Counted from the stretch's first letter, positions 23,386 through 32,875 are shown. The stretch: 64,000 bases of DNA from Afifella pfennigii DSM 17143 (GCF_000688515.1 NZ_JHZK01000017.1:1-64000), one strand, 5' to 3'. Made by a program: numbers and translations. Notes: generated from the letters alone by a model not told the origin.

Positions 23386-24504
23386 ATGTTGAAACAGCTG
23401 AAGAACACGGCCGAGCTGAGCGAGGAAGAAAAGAGCCTGCTTGCCCGAGTGGGCTACCAGGGCGAGGAATCGCGTGCCGGCACCTGCGTGCTCGTGGACC
23501 AGAGCGTGCGCTGCGCCAGCGTCGGCGATCCAGGGGTGGAGATCATGCCCCTGCGCGAGGCGCTGATTCAGTACGACTGGGTGCAAGACCTGATGTTCGG
23601 CCTCGTCGATCCGGGCGAGAGCGACCACATCAAGCAGGCCGCCGAGGACGTCCACGACCCGGTCGGGCATTTCGTGCGCGTCAAGGCCGGTGCGAAGGTA
23701 CGACTGCCGGTTCAGACCTTCTCCCTTATCGAGACGCCGCAGGGCCGGCAGTTTCTGCACAACATCACGGTCATTGAGGAAGATGCCGAGGTGGACCTGA
23801 TCTCAGGCGCGGCCGTGCCGTCCGGCGTCCACTCCGGCCACCATATCTCGATCGAGGAATGCTATCTGCGCGAGGGGGCCGTCTGTCGCTCCGTCTCCAT
23901 CGAGGAATGGGGTGCCGACATGCAGGTTCACAGCTACGCCCGGACGGATCTGGCCCGCGGCGCCCACTCCATCTCCAACCAGATCCTGATGACACCGCTG
24001 AAGCATCACTTTTCCCAGAGCCGAGCCACGCTTGCCGAGGACGCCGTGTGCAACGACCGCACCGTCATCTTCGCGCCGGCCGGCTCCAATCGGACCATGG
24101 AGAGCGAGACCCTCCTTAAGGGCAAGGGCGCGCGCTCTGAAAGCCTCACGCGCATGGTGACGGCCGGCGGCAATGTGGTGAACCGCGCCCTCATCGTGGG
24201 CGAGGCCCCCGGCACGAAGGGATATCTGGGATGCGACGGGCTCAAGCTCACCGATGAGGGGGAGATTCTCTCCATGCCCGGCGTACTCGCCAAGACGGCC
24301 GATGCGCAGCTGTCCCATGAGGCGTCGGTCGGCATGATCAGCGAGGAGAAGATGGCCTATCTCATGTCGACGGGCATGGACGAGGATGCGGCGCGCGATC
24401 TCATCGTGCAGGGCTTCCTCAATCTTAAGGAACAGGAACTGCCGCCGACGGTCCGTATGGCCTTGGAGAAGATGATCGCGGCGGCCAGATCCGGCTCCAT
24501 GTGA
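23386..24504 (+). CDS. SufB/SufD-family Fe-S assembly scaffold
   Basis: 372 residues, shorter than SufB of the full SUF operon (about 480). The C-terminal SufBD core is clear: Cys283 in GYLGCDGLKL sits where the essential SufB Cys (QCDSLL) lies, and LSHEASVGMISEEKMAYLMS then DLIVQGFLNL is the usual end, with His311-Glu312. The middle is a right-handed beta-helix type (HHISIEECYLREGA). With no separate SufD here, it may form a homodimer on SufC. I chose the ATG at 23386, which has GGGGG 8 bases upstream; the open frame extends to 23263 inside sufC. A strong hairpin follows the gene. Confidence 0.85.
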   Translation: MLKQLKNTAELSEEEKSLLARVGYQGEESRAGTCVLVDQSVRCASVGDPGVEIMPLREALIQYDWVQDLMFGLVDPGESDHIKQAAEDVHDPVGHFVRVKAGAKVRLPVQTFSLIETPQGRQFLHNITVIEEDAEVDLISGAAVPSGVHSGHHISIEECYLREGAVCRSVSIEEWGADMQVHSYARTDLARGAHSISNQILMTPLKHHFSQSRATLAEDAVCNDRTVIFAPAGSNRTMESETLLKGKGARSESLTRMVTAGGNVVNRALIVGEAPGTKGYLGCDGLKLTDEGEILSMPGVLAKTADAQLSHEASVGMISEEKMAYLMSTGMDEDAARDLIVQGFLNLKEQELPPTVRMALEKMIAAARSGSM

Positions 24505-24513
24505 GCCGGGTCC

Positions 24514-24544
24514 AGGCGCGGGCGGTCCCCCCCCGCCCGCGCCT
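24514..24544. terminator. Long GC hairpin between convergent sufB-like gene and hemF
   Basis: AGGCGCGGGCGG, seven-base loop of T and C, then CCGCCCGCGCCT: a 12-bp perfect stem. It is symmetric and could stop transcripts from both sides. No U tract follows on either strand, so any termination would rely on the stem strength or Rho. Confidence 0.45.
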
Positions 24545-24561
24545 CAGTCGATCCTTGCGCT

Positions 24562-25512
24562 CTACGGCCACCTCACCACCGGCGGCATGGAGGAAAGGAT
24601 GGAGGCGACGTTGCCGCCCGTCTTCAGCCCGAAGATGGTGCCGCGGTCGTAAAGGAGGTTGAACTCCACATAGCGGCCGCGGCGAATAAGCTGCGCCTCG
24701 CGCTCCTCTTCGCCATAGGGGGCGGCGAAATTGCGGGCGACCAGCTTCGGATAGACATCGAGGAAGTGCTTTCCGACCTCCTGCACGAAGGCGAAATCGG
24801 CGGCGAAGCCTTCCTCGCCGCCGTCGCCGGAATTGAGATAGTCGAAGAAGATGCCACCGATACCGCGCGGCTCGTCGCGATGCGGCAGGAAGAAATAGTC
24901 GTCGCACCAGGCCTTCAACCGCCCGTAATCGACGGCCTTGTGCGTCTCGCATGCGGTGCGCATGGCGGCGTGGAATTCCTGGCTGTCGGCATCCTCCTGC
25001 ACGCGCCGGCGGTCGAGCACGGGCGTAAGGTCGGCGCCGCCCCCGAACCATTGCCGGCTCGTCACCACCATGCGGGTGTTCATGTGCACGGCCGGCACGT
25101 TCGGGTTCCTCGGATGGGCAATCAGCGAGATGCCGGAAGCCCAGAAGCGCGGATCCTCGGCCGCGCCCGGTATCTGCTGGCGGAACTCCGGCGCGAATTC
25201 GCCGAAGACCGTGGAGGTATGCACCCCGGCTTTTTCGAAGACGCGTCCCTCGATCATCGCCATGACGCCGCCGCCGCCCGGCGCGCCGGAATGGTCGATA
25301 CGCTCCCAAGGTGTGCGCTGGAACCGGCCGGGCACCTCGCCGCCATGCGCCGCATCGTCGGGCAGAAGGTCCTCCAGCACCTCGAAAGCGGCGCAGATCT
25401 CGCCCTGCAGGGCCTCGAACCAGGCCTGCGCCCTGGCTTTCTTACCCTCCACATCGGCGGGCACGGACATGGCCTCGAGCGCGGGCCGATAAAGATGCAT
25501 GTTGCGGCTCAT
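24562..25512 (-). CDS. hemF: Oxygen-dependent coproporphyrinogen III oxidase
   Basis: 316 residues, normal length for HemF. It carries the conserved [58 protein letters not shown] and [18 protein letters not shown] blocks, including the His/Asp residues of the substrate site. It converts coproporphyrinogen III to protoporphyrinogen IX with O2 in haem synthesis. Five codons in, a second ATG could serve as start; neither has a clear ribosome site. It is divergent from the HdeD-like gene and convergent with the sufB-like gene. Confidence 0.95.
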   Translation of the reverse strand: MSRNMHLYRPALEAMSVPADVEGKKARAQAWFEALQGEICAAFEVLEDLLPDDAAHGGEVPGRFQRTPWERIDHSGAPGGGGVMAMIEGRVFEKAGVHTSTVFGEFAPEFRQQIPGAAEDPRFWASGISLIAHPRNPNVPAVHMNTRMVVTSRQWFGGGADLTPVLDRRRVQEDADSQEFHAAMRTACETHKAVDYGRLKAWCDDYFFLPHRDEPRGIGGIFFDYLNSGDGGEEGFAADFAFVQEVGKHFLDVYPKLVARNFAAPYGEEEREAQLIRRGRYVEFNLLYDRGTIFGLKTGGNVASILSSMPPVVRWP

Positions 25513-25647
25513 GGCCCGCGCTTAACGGATGGGCAGCTTTCCGGCAACATGATCGGCAACCGAAAGCGCAGGGTACGAGTTTCCTGGCAAGTAAGGCGCC
25601 GCTGCGCCTGCGCTTGGCGACAATCCTGGCACCCGAGGAGCCAACCG

Positions 25648-26268
25648 ATGAGCAATACCGAACCCAATGCCGCCGCGGGCGGCGCGCCCCTTCCGGGCAA
25701 TCCGGAAGATCCCGAGCTGCGAGCGACGCTCGCCGAGAACTGGGGCTGGCTGGTGGCCTTCGGTGCCGTGGCGCTCCTCGGCGGCTTTCTCGCCCTCATC
25801 GCCATCGTCAGCGCGACGGTCGCCAGCGTCTATCTGGTCGGCGTGATGATGTTCATCTCCGGTATAGCGGAGATCGTTAATGGCTTTCGCTCGCGTCGCT
25901 GGTCGCGCTTCTTCCTGTGGGTGCTGCTCGGCGTCCTCTACATCGTCGCCGCAGCTGCCATCTTCATCACGCCGCTCTTTGCCGCGGTGGTGCTGACCTG
26001 GGTTCTGGGCGTCATCCTGGTCGTGGCGGGCATTGCGCGCATCATCCTTGCTTTCTCCATGCGCTCGCAGTCGCAGTGGGGCTGGGTACTTGTTTCCGCG
26101 CTGCTGACGCTGCTCATCGGCGTCATCATTCTGGTTGGCTGGCCCGCTTCCAGCTTGTGGGCCCTCGGCGTCTTCCTGGCCGTCGACCTTGTTGTCATCG
26201 GTACGGCGTGGATCGCCATGGGCTTGGCGTTGCGCCGCGGCGGGGCATCGGAGGCTGAACCCGCCTGA
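25648..26268 (+). CDS. HdeD/DUF308-family membrane protein
   Basis: 206 residues. An N-terminal 30-residue polar stretch is followed by six membrane spans in three hairpins: about 35-75, 90-130 and 150-190. FISGIAEIVNGF and VVAGIARIILAF are the repeated family motifs. E. coli HdeD is linked to acid resistance at high cell density, but in most species the role is unproven. The ATG has GAGGAG 7 bases upstream. Confidence 0.85.
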   Translation: MSNTEPNAAAGGAPLPGNPEDPELRATLAENWGWLVAFGAVALLGGFLALIAIVSATVASVYLVGVMMFISGIAEIVNGFRSRRWSRFFLWVLLGVLYIVAAAAIFITPLFAAVVLTWVLGVILVVAGIARIILAFSMRSQSQWGWVLVSALLTLLIGVIILVGWPASSLWALGVFLAVDLVVIGTAWIAMGLALRRGGASEAEPA

Positions 26269-26329
26269 CTCCCCGGCCTCGCCGCTCCGCGCTATAATGC
26301 CGGCGAGGCTTGGCGCGAGGGTGCAGGCC

Positions 26330-26554
26330 ATGGCTGGAGAGTTTCGCAGCAAAGGTGGCAGGCGCGAGCCGGCCGATCTCGATCTGTGGCGGCGCGAGAC
26401 CTTAGTGCTGCCGCGGCCGAAGGCGCGCGAGCGGGCGCGCGAATTCCTGAAGCGCTTCCCCAAAGCCGCCTATCAGAGCGAGGTGGAGAGCTGGCGCGAG
26501 CTCGACAACGGCGACATCGAATTCACCATGCGCCGCCTGCCGAGCGCCGATTAG
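26330..26554 (+). CDS. Conserved small protein, unknown function
   Basis: 74 residues: a basic, probably disordered first 20 residues, then a compact block LDLWRRETLVLPRP, EFLKRFPKAAYQSEVESWRE and DIEFTMRRLPSAD. I recall similar small proteins from Hyphomicrobiales but know no name or function. The ATG at 26330 is 61 bases after the HdeD-like stop, and the two may be co-transcribed. Nine bases separate its stop from that of the convergent trmL gene. Confidence 0.65.
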   Translation: MAGEFRSKGGRREPADLDLWRRETLVLPRPKARERAREFLKRFPKAAYQSEVESWRELDNGDIEFTMRRLPSAD

Positions 26555-26563
26555 GGCATGCAG

Positions 26564-27043
26564 TCAATTGCCGGGGGCGGCCTGACCGGGCAGGGCGCCC
26601 ACCTGCCGCAGCGCCTCGAAAGCCGCGATGGAGGCGGCGCTGGCGACGTTGAGCGAACGCGTCTCGCGCCGCATTGGCAGGCGCAGGAGCGCGTCCGCCC
26701 CCTCGCGCACCCAATCCGGCAGGCCGGAGGATTCGCGCCCGAACAGAAGCACGTCTCCTGGCCGAAAGGCGAAGCCGGGCAGGGTGGCGATGCCCTTGGA
26801 GGAAAGCGCCACCAGCCGCTTTCCCGAGGAGACCCGCCAGGCCTCGAAGGCGGAGAAATCGTCGTGCTCGGTGAGCGCGGCGATTTGCAGGTAATCCATG
26901 CCCGCCCGCTTCAGATGTCGGTCCGAAAGGGCAAAGCCGGCCGGATGGATGACATGCACCGGCGTGCCAAAGCAGGCGCCGAGCCTCAGGATGGCCCCGG
27001 CGTTCTGCGCGATGTCCGGCTGGTAAAGGGCAAGGTCGATCAT
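26564..27043 (-). CDS. trmL: tRNA (cytidine/uridine-34 2'-O)-methyltransferase
   Basis: 159 residues, a minimal SPOUT enzyme. MIDLALYQPDIAQNAGAILR is the family start. The trefoil knot that binds S-adenosylmethionine is built by LLFGRESSGLP, LPMRRETRSLNVASAASIAAFEALRQ. TrmL methylates the ribose of the wobble nucleotide in tRNA(Leu) isoacceptors. The gene is single, divergent from the ABC exporter gene across 68 bases. Confidence 0.93.
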   Translation of the reverse strand: MIDLALYQPDIAQNAGAILRLGACFGTPVHVIHPAGFALSDRHLKRAGMDYLQIAALTEHDDFSAFEAWRVSSGKRLVALSSKGIATLPGFAFRPGDVLLFGRESSGLPDWVREGADALLRLPMRRETRSLNVASAASIAAFEALRQVGALPGQAAPGN

Positions 27044-27111
27044 GAGGCTTCCATTCCGCGATCTCGAGGCGTGTCTTCTCCGCGCCTTCTCGCAGCGCCA
27101 TATAGGGCGCC

Positions 27112-28968
27112 ATGTTCGCTTTCTTTGAGAAACTTGTAGACACCTTCCGGGACGATCCGGGCGCCCCGCCGCAGAGCACCTTCGCCTTCATCTGGCACTA
27201 TGTGCGTCAGCTCGGCTGGCCGCTCGCCGCGCTGCTCGTCACCGGTCTCGGCGTCGCCGTCACCGATGCGCTGGTCTTCGCCTTTATCGGCAGGCTGGTC
27301 GACATCCTCTCCAGTGCCGATCCGGCGACCTTCTGGAGCGATCACGGCATGAGCGTCGCGGCGATGGGTTTCGTCGTTCTCGTGCTGCGCCCCGCCTTCA
27401 TGATCCTCAACAGTCTCCTCAGCGAGCAGACGGTGGCGCCGAACTTCGCCAACCTGGTTCGCTGGCAGAGCTACCGTTATGTGCTGCGGCAAAGCTTTTC
27501 TTTCTTTTCCAATGACTTCGCCGGAAGAATTGCCAACAAGGTGATGCAGACCGGGGTCTCGCTGGCGGATTTCGTCACCGGTCTGGTGGAGACCTTCTGG
27601 TTCGTCGCCGTCTTCGCCGTCTCGGCCCTTATCTTGCTGGGCGAGGCGGATGTGCGCCTGATGCTGCCGGCTGCTCTATGGCTTGCCGGCTATGTTCTCC
27701 TCGCCGTGTGGATGGTGCCGCGCATCCGCGCGGCCTCCAAGCGCGTCTCCGACCAGCGCTCGATCGTCAATGGCCGTATCGTCGACAGCTACACCAACAT
27801 TCAGACGGTGAAGCTTTTCGCCGAAGACGAGGGAGAGGAGCGCTTCGTCGGCTCGGCCGTGGCCTCCTTTGTGGAGCGGCTCTCCCTCCTGACGCGGCGT
27901 ATCACCACCATTCGCATGGTGCTGTCGCTGCTCAATGCGGGGCTGGTCGTCGCCATCACCGGCGTGGCGCTGCTGCTGTGGCAGGACGGGGCCATCACGG
28001 TCGGCGCCATCGCTACCGGCCTGGCGCTGGCCATGCGCCTGTCGACCATGTCCGGCTGGGTGATGTTCCAGCTCTCCTCGCTGTTTCGCAATATTGGCAT
28101 CGTCCAGGACGGCATGGAGACTATCGCCCGCTCCTACGACGTGACCGACATGCCCGGGGCGCCCGATCTCATGGTGCGGGGTGGGGAGATTCGCTTTGAG
28201 AATGTGCGCTTCCATTACGGCCGGCCTTCCGGCGTCATCGAGGATCTGTCGCTGACGGTGCGGCCGGGCGAGCGCATCGGCCTTGTCGGCGTCTCCGGCG
28301 CCGGCAAGTCGACGCTGGTCAGCCTCCTCCTGCGCTTCTACGACGTGGAAGGCGGGCGCATCCTCATCGACGGGCAGGACATCTCGGAGGTGACGCAGTC
28401 CTCCCTCAGGAACGCCATCGGCGTCGTCACCCAGGACACCTCCCTGCTGCACCGCTCGGTACGCGACAACATCGTCTATGGACGCCCACAGGCGGACGAG
28501 GAGGAATACCGGGCCGCTGCCCGTGCCGCCGAGGCGGAGCGCTTCATCGCCGACCTGGCCGATAGCCGGGGCCGGCTCGGCTACGCCGCGCATGTCGGCG
28601 AGCGCGGCGTGAAGCTCTCCGGGGGGCAGCGACAGCGCATCGCCATCGCCCGCGTGCTGTTGAAGGACGCGCCGATTCTGGTGCTCGACGAGGCGACCTC
28701 CTCGCTCGATTCGGAGGTGGAGGCGGCCATCCAGGAAAATCTGGAGCAGCTGATGGAAGGCAAGACGGTGATCGCCATCGCCCATCGCCTGTCCACCATC
28801 GCGGCGATGGATCGGCTCATCGTTCTGGACCGTGGTCGCATCGTGGAGATAGGGACGCATGACAGCCTGGTGGCCCGTGGGGGCGTCTATGCGAGGCTGT
28901 GGCGGAGGCAATCAGGCGGCTTCTTGCCGGATTCGGTCCTATCGCAGGAACCGGCCGCGCTCGCCTGA
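27112..28968 (+). CDS. ABC exporter, fused membrane and ATPase domains
   Basis: 618 residues. The membrane domain covers about 1-330 with six spans (for example QLGWPLAALLVTGLGVAVTDALVF). The ATPase follows: Walker A GVSGAGKST near 393-401, signature LSGGQRQR near 502-509, Walker B ILVLDEATSS near 522-531 and the switch His in IAIAHRLSTIA. Both catalytic Glu and His are present, so the half-transporter should work as a homodimer. The type is MsbA/multidrug-like; the substrate cannot be told from sequence. It stands alone before petABC, with no clear terminator after it. Confidence 0.88.
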   Translation: MFAFFEKLVDTFRDDPGAPPQSTFAFIWHYVRQLGWPLAALLVTGLGVAVTDALVFAFIGRLVDILSSADPATFWSDHGMSVAAMGFVVLVLRPAFMILNSLLSEQTVAPNFANLVRWQSYRYVLRQSFSFFSNDFAGRIANKVMQTGVSLADFVTGLVETFWFVAVFAVSALILLGEADVRLMLPAALWLAGYVLLAVWMVPRIRAASKRVSDQRSIVNGRIVDSYTNIQTVKLFAEDEGEERFVGSAVASFVERLSLLTRRITTIRMVLSLLNAGLVVAITGVALLLWQDGAITVGAIATGLALAMRLSTMSGWVMFQLSSLFRNIGIVQDGMETIARSYDVTDMPGAPDLMVRGGEIRFENVRFHYGRPSGVIEDLSLTVRPGERIGLVGVSGAGKSTLVSLLLRFYDVEGGRILIDGQDISEVTQSSLRNAIGVVTQDTSLLHRSVRDNIVYGRPQADEEEYRAAARAAEAERFIADLADSRGRLGYAAHVGERGVKLSGGQRQRIAIARVLLKDAPILVLDEATSSLDSEVEAAIQENLEQLMEGKTVIAIAHRLSTIAAMDRLIVLDRGRIVEIGTHDSLVARGGVYARLWRRQSGGFLPDSVLSQEPAALA

Positions 28969-29090
28969 GCGAATCGCCATCTTGGCGCGCGACATTCTGC
29001 CGTTGCGGACGATGCTCCACTAGACAGCGTTTAACGAGGATGACAAAAGGCGCGCGGGGGCGATAGAAGGCCACGCTTGCACGCGCCGGA

Positions 29091-29132
29091 CGGTGTGGAA
29101 TCAAGCGGGGCCGGTGGCCCCGATTTCCACCG
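29091..29132 (+). promoter_or_regulatory. Imperfect hairpin in the petABC leader
   Basis: A GGGGCC-GGT-GGCCCC stem (29107-29121) sits inside a broken outer stem (CGGTG at 29091-29095 with CACCG at 29128-29132). It ends 49 bases before the petA GTG, so it would lie in the 5' leader or overlap the promoter. Confidence 0.35.
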
Positions 29133-29181
29133 TGCCTCCTTCCTGCCGCCTTTGGCCGTCCGATCGTTGAGGATAGATTCT

Positions 29182-29790
29182 GTGTCTTACACATATCCGA
29201 CCACTGCTCCCGATTCCGCCAGCAATCCGCAGCCGACCGATCCGCATGGCGAGCCGTCGCGGCGCGATTTCTTCATCATCGCCACCGGCGCTTTCGCCGC
29301 CATCGGCGGCGTGCTTGCGGTCTGGCCGTTCATCGATCAGATGAACCCAGACGCCTCGGCGCTGGCGCTTGCCTCCATCGACGTCGATATCTCGGCCTTG
29401 GAGCCGGGCCAGTCGATCACCGTGATGTGGCGCGGCAAGCCGGTCTTCATCCGCTATCGCACGGAAGAGGAGGTGGCCGCGGCCCGCGAGACGCCGCTTT
29501 CTGATCTCAAGGACCCGGTTGCGCGCAACGAGAACCTGGAAGGCGCTGCGCCGGCGACCGACGAGAACCGCGCCCTGGCCGGTCAAGAATCGCTCATCGC
29601 CATGATCGGCATCTGCACGCATCTGGGTTGCGTGCCGCTCGGCGAGGCGGGCGAGTACAATGGCTGGTTCTGCCCCTGCCACGGCTCCGTCTACGACACG
29701 GCGGGACGTATCCGCTCGGGGCCGGCGCCGGAAAACCTGCCCATCCCACCGCTGACTTTTGTCGACGACACCACCATCACGATCGGCTGA
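29182..29790 (+). CDS. petA: Cytochrome bc1 Rieske iron-sulfur subunit
   Basis: 202 residues. A twin-arginine-like [18 protein letters not shown] forms the N-terminal uncleaved membrane anchor. The Rieske cluster motifs are CTHLGC and CPCHGS: ligands Cys145, His147, Cys164 and His167, with Cys150 and Cys166 for the disulfide. It carries electrons from ubiquinol to cytochrome c1 on the periplasmic side. I chose the GTG at 29182 because GAGGA lies 8 bases before it and the protein then begins VSYTYPTT; the open frame runs back to 29077 without family residues. First gene of petABC. Confidence 0.95.
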   Translation: MSYTYPTTAPDSASNPQPTDPHGEPSRRDFFIIATGAFAAIGGVLAVWPFIDQMNPDASALALASIDVDISALEPGQSITVMWRGKPVFIRYRTEEEVAAARETPLSDLKDPVARNENLEGAAPATDENRALAGQESLIAMIGICTHLGCVPLGEAGEYNGWFCPCHGSVYDTAGRIRSGPAPENLPIPPLTFVDDTTITIG

Positions 29791-29806
29791 CGGCCGGAGC
29801 GAGAGA

Positions 29807-31087
29807 ATGCAAGGCACTTCCGAATACACGCCGCGGACCGGCATCGAGCGCTGGATCGACAAGCGGATGCCGCTGCCGCGGCTGATGTACGATTCCTTCG
29901 TCGCCTATCCGATCCCGCGCAACCTCAACTATGCCTACGCCTTTGGCGGCATCCTGAGCGTCATGCTGGTGCTGCAGATCCTGACCGGGGTCGTGCTGGC
30001 CATGCACTACACCGCGGATGCGGATCTGGCCTTCGGTTCCATCGAGCACATCATGCGCGATGTGAATTACGGCTGGCTGCTGCGCTACCTGCACTTCAAC
30101 GGCGCCTCCTTGTTCTTCCTTGCCGTCTACGTGCACATGTTCCGAGGCCTCTATTACGGCTCCTACAAGGCGCCGCGCGAGGTGTCGTGGCTTCTGGGCG
30201 TCATCCTGCTCGTGCTGATGATCGCCGCGGCCTTCATGGGCTACGTGCTTCCCTGGGGGCAGATGAGCTTCTGGGCGGCCACCGTCATCACCAACCTGTT
30301 CTCGGCTCTGCCGTGGGTCGGTGACGAGATCACCCTTTGGCTGTGGGGCGGCTTTGCGGTCGGCGATCCGACGCTGAACCGCTTCTATTCGCTGCACTAT
30401 CTTCTGCCATTCATGATCGTCGGCGTGGTCATCCTGCATGTCTGGGCCTTCCATGTGACGGGACAGACCAACCCGACCGGCGTGGAGCCGAAGTCGCGCC
30501 GCGACGTGGTTCCCTTCACGCCGCATGCGACGGTGAAGGACGCGCTGGCTCTGGTCGTCTTCTTCATTCTCTTCGCCTGGTTCGTCTTCTATATGCCGAA
30601 CTATCTCGGCCACCCGGACAACTACGTTGAGGCGAACCCGCTGGTGACGCCGCCGCATATCGTGCCGGAATGGTACTTCCTGCCCTTCTACGCGATCCTG
30701 CGGGCCATCCCCTCGAAGCTTGGCGGTGTCATCGCGCTTGCCGGCTCCATCTTCGTGCTCTTCCTGGTGCCGTGGCTCGACACTTCCAAGGTGCTGTCAG
30801 CAGCCTACCGGCCGCTCTACCGCATCTTCTTCTGGGTCTTCGTGGCGGTGTGCATCGGGCTTGGCTATATCGGCGCCATGCCGCCGGAGGGTGGCTACGT
30901 CATCGCCGGTCAGCTCCTGACGGCCTACTACTTCATCCACTTCCTGGTGATCCTGCCGCTGCTCGGCTTCATCGAGAAACCCAAGCCGCGACCGGCCTCC
31001 ATCACCGAGGCGGTGTTGGGTTCCGACGAGCCGGGCGATTCGGGAACGCCCGCGGCTGCGGCGGCCATGCCTGAGAGACGCGGCTAA
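29807..31087 (+). CDS. petB: Cytochrome b of the bc1 complex
   Basis: 426 residues, eight transmembrane helices. The haem-binding and quinone-site blocks are present: [74 protein letters not shown] and the Qo-site [16 protein letters not shown]. It is the proton-translocating ubiquinol oxidising core. The C-terminus has an extra Ala/Pro-rich tail. It starts 16 bases after petA, and its TAA overlaps the petC ATG by one base (TAATG). Confidence 0.96.
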   Translation: MQGTSEYTPRTGIERWIDKRMPLPRLMYDSFVAYPIPRNLNYAYAFGGILSVMLVLQILTGVVLAMHYTADADLAFGSIEHIMRDVNYGWLLRYLHFNGASLFFLAVYVHMFRGLYYGSYKAPREVSWLLGVILLVLMIAAAFMGYVLPWGQMSFWAATVITNLFSALPWVGDEITLWLWGGFAVGDPTLNRFYSLHYLLPFMIVGVVILHVWAFHVTGQTNPTGVEPKSRRDVVPFTPHATVKDALALVVFFILFAWFVFYMPNYLGHPDNYVEANPLVTPPHIVPEWYFLPFYAILRAIPSKLGGVIALAGSIFVLFLVPWLDTSKVLSAAYRPLYRIFFWVFVAVCIGLGYIGAMPPEGGYVIAGQLLTAYYFIHFLVILPLLGFIEKPKPRPASITEAVLGSDEPGDSGTPAAAAAMPERRG

Positions 31088-31998
31088 TGCTGGACCGGAA
31101 TGCGAACGAGACCATGACTATGTTCAAGCTCATCACGCGGCTTTCGGCCGCCGCCGCCTTCGTTATCGCCGGACTGGGCATGACGACCGTCTCCGCGCGG
31201 GCCGCCGAGGGCTTCCCGATCAAGAAGCCGGAGGAGGTCGAATGGAGCTTCGCCGGACCTTTCGGCACGTATGATCAGCAGCAACTGCAGCGTGGCTTCC
31301 AGATCTATCGGGAAGTCTGCGCCGCCTGCCACTCGCTCGATCTGGTGCCGTTCCGCGCTCTCGGCTGGGAAGGCGGCCCGAACTTCTCCGAGGAAGCGGT
31401 CAAGCAGCTCGCCTCCGAATACATGATCACCGACGGGCCGGACGAATTCGGCGACATGTTCGAGCGCGCCGGTCAGCCTTACGACTATTTCCCCTCGCCC
31501 TTTCCGAACGATAAGGCGGCCGCTTTCGCCAATAACGGTGTCGCGCCTCCGGATCTTTCGGTCATGGCCAAGGCGCGCGGTGTCACGCGCGGCTTTCCGA
31601 CCTTCGTCTTCGACCTCTTCACCGCCTATCAGGAGAACGGTCCGGACTATGTCCACGCCCTTCTGACCGGCTACGAGGACCCGCCCGAGGACATGGAGGT
31701 GCGGCCCGGCCAGTACTACAACCCGTACTATCTGTACGCCGCGACCCTGGCGATGCCGCCGCCCTTGTTCGACGACATGATCACCTACGCGCAGAACGAG
31801 GACGACAATCCGGACAACGACGTGCCGCAGACCGTCGATCAGTATTCGCGCGACGTGTCGGCATTCCTGATGTGGGCCGCCGAGCCGCATATGGAGACGC
31901 GCAAATCGATGGGCTTTTCCGTGTTGGCCTTCCTGATCATCCTGACGGGGCTGACCTACTACACCAAGCGCAAGGTCTGGGCGAACGTCGAGCACTGA
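31087..31998 (+). CDS. petC: Cytochrome c1 of the bc1 complex
   Basis: 303 residues. A signal sequence (hydrophobic LSAAAAFVIAGLGM, cut after SARA) is followed by the haem motif Cys78-AA-Cys81-His82 in VCAACHSL and by a C-terminal anchor span (GFSVLAFLIILTGLTYYTKRKVW). The first ATG is coupled to the petB stop (TAATG); in-frame ATGs at codons 10 and 12 would shorten the signal. Cytochrome c1 is a separate gene here, not fused to cytochrome b as in some Bradyrhizobium-type operons. A strong intrinsic terminator follows. Confidence 0.94.
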   Translation: MLDRNANETMTMFKLITRLSAAAAFVIAGLGMTTVSARAAEGFPIKKPEEVEWSFAGPFGTYDQQQLQRGFQIYREVCAACHSLDLVPFRALGWEGGPNFSEEAVKQLASEYMITDGPDEFGDMFERAGQPYDYFPSPFPNDKAAAFANNGVAPPDLSVMAKARGVTRGFPTFVFDLFTAYQENGPDYVHALLTGYEDPPEDMEVRPGQYYNPYYLYAATLAMPPPLFDDMITYAQNEDDNPDNDVPQTVDQYSRDVSAFLMWAAEPHMETRKSMGFSVLAFLIILTGLTYYTKRKVWANVEH

Positions 31999-32332
31999 GC
32001 CGACGGCGCTCGCAAGAGAGCTTCAAGAAGGCCGCGGCGTGTCCGCGGCCTTTTCGTCTTCGGGGGGAGGGGCGTCCCCTTCGCGCACGGGCCGGCCTGG
32101 GGGGGAACGGCGGCTAAATCGGCTCTGTTCGCTGTTGGTGCTATCATGTCGCTCTCGCCGCTGCCGCCCGCTCCCGCTATAACGTTGCGCGGCGCGCGGG
32201 ATTGAGGCGAGTTTGTCGCTCTAAAGGGGGTGGGGCATGTCTGGCATCGCAGCTGATACGGATGGCTTGATCGCGCCTGAGGGCGCGCAGGGCGCCATGG
32301 CCGGGCATCGGAGCACAGCAGGGCAGAAGACG
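31999..32332. other. 334-base gap between petC and apt
   Basis: Contains the petC terminator and the promoter region of apt. The 3' part (32237-32332) is also open in frame with apt and begins ATG after a strong GGGGG ribosome-like site, so it may be an N-terminal extension or a short leader peptide rather than non-coding DNA. Confidence 0.5.
32028..32060 (+). terminator. Intrinsic terminator after petC
   Basis: AAGGCCGCGG-CGTGT-CCGCGGCCTT followed by TTCGTCTT: a 10-bp stem, 5-base loop and a T-rich tail, 30 bases after the petC stop. This is one of the clearest terminators in the window. Confidence 0.85.
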
Positions 32333-32875
32333 ATGGCAAGCCTGACCGAAAAGCTGGAAAGCGTCATTCGCACCATCCCGGATTATCCCAAGCCCGGCAT
32401 CGAGTTCCGCGACATCACCACGCTCCTTGGCAATGCGCGGGCCTTCCGCCGGGCGGTGGACGAACTCGTGCAGCCCTGGGCGGGGTCCAAGATCGACAAG
32501 GTGGCAGGGATTGAGGCGCGTGGCTTCATCCTCGGCGGGGCCGTGGCGCATCAGCTTTCGGCGGGCTTCGTGCCGATCCGCAAGAAAGGCAAGCTGCCGC
32601 ACGAGACGGTGCGCATCGCCTACAGTCTGGAGTACGGCCTCGACGAGATCGAGATGCACCGCGATGCCATCCACGCCGACGAGCGGGTCATCCTCGTCGA
32701 CGATCTCATCGCCACCGGCGGCACGGCCGAGGCTGCGGTCAAGCTCATCCAGCAGATCGGGGCGGAGGTTGTCGCGGCCGTCTTTGTCATCGACCTTCCC
32801 GACCTCGGCGGGGCGCCCAAGCTGGAGGCGCTCGGCGTTCCGGTGCGCACGCTCGTCAGCTTCGCCGGCGACTGA
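32333..32875 (+). CDS. apt: Adenine phosphoribosyltransferase
   Basis: 180 residues from the ATG at 32333, the usual APRT length. Family blocks: [18 protein letters not shown], the adenine-site [25 protein letters not shown] and the PRPP loop [18 protein letters not shown]. It salvages adenine to AMP using PRPP. A start 32 codons upstream (32237) has a better ribosome site, but the added residues look non-conserved. It is convergent with the sulfotransferase gene 33 bases away. prs, which makes the PRPP, is about 6.5 kb downstream. Confidence 0.93.
   Translation: MASLTEKLESVIRTIPDYPKPGIEFRDITTLLGNARAFRRAVDELVQPWAGSKIDKVAGIEARGFILGGAVAHQLSAGFVPIRKKGKLPHETVRIAYSLEYGLDEIEMHRDAIHADERVILVDDLIATGGTAEAAVKLIQQIGAEVVAAVFVIDLPDLGGAPKLEALGVPVRTLVSFAGD

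Noticed and set aside
25513-25647. FNR-type site before hemF
   Set aside because: I looked for TTGAT-N4-ATCAA and found no acceptable match.
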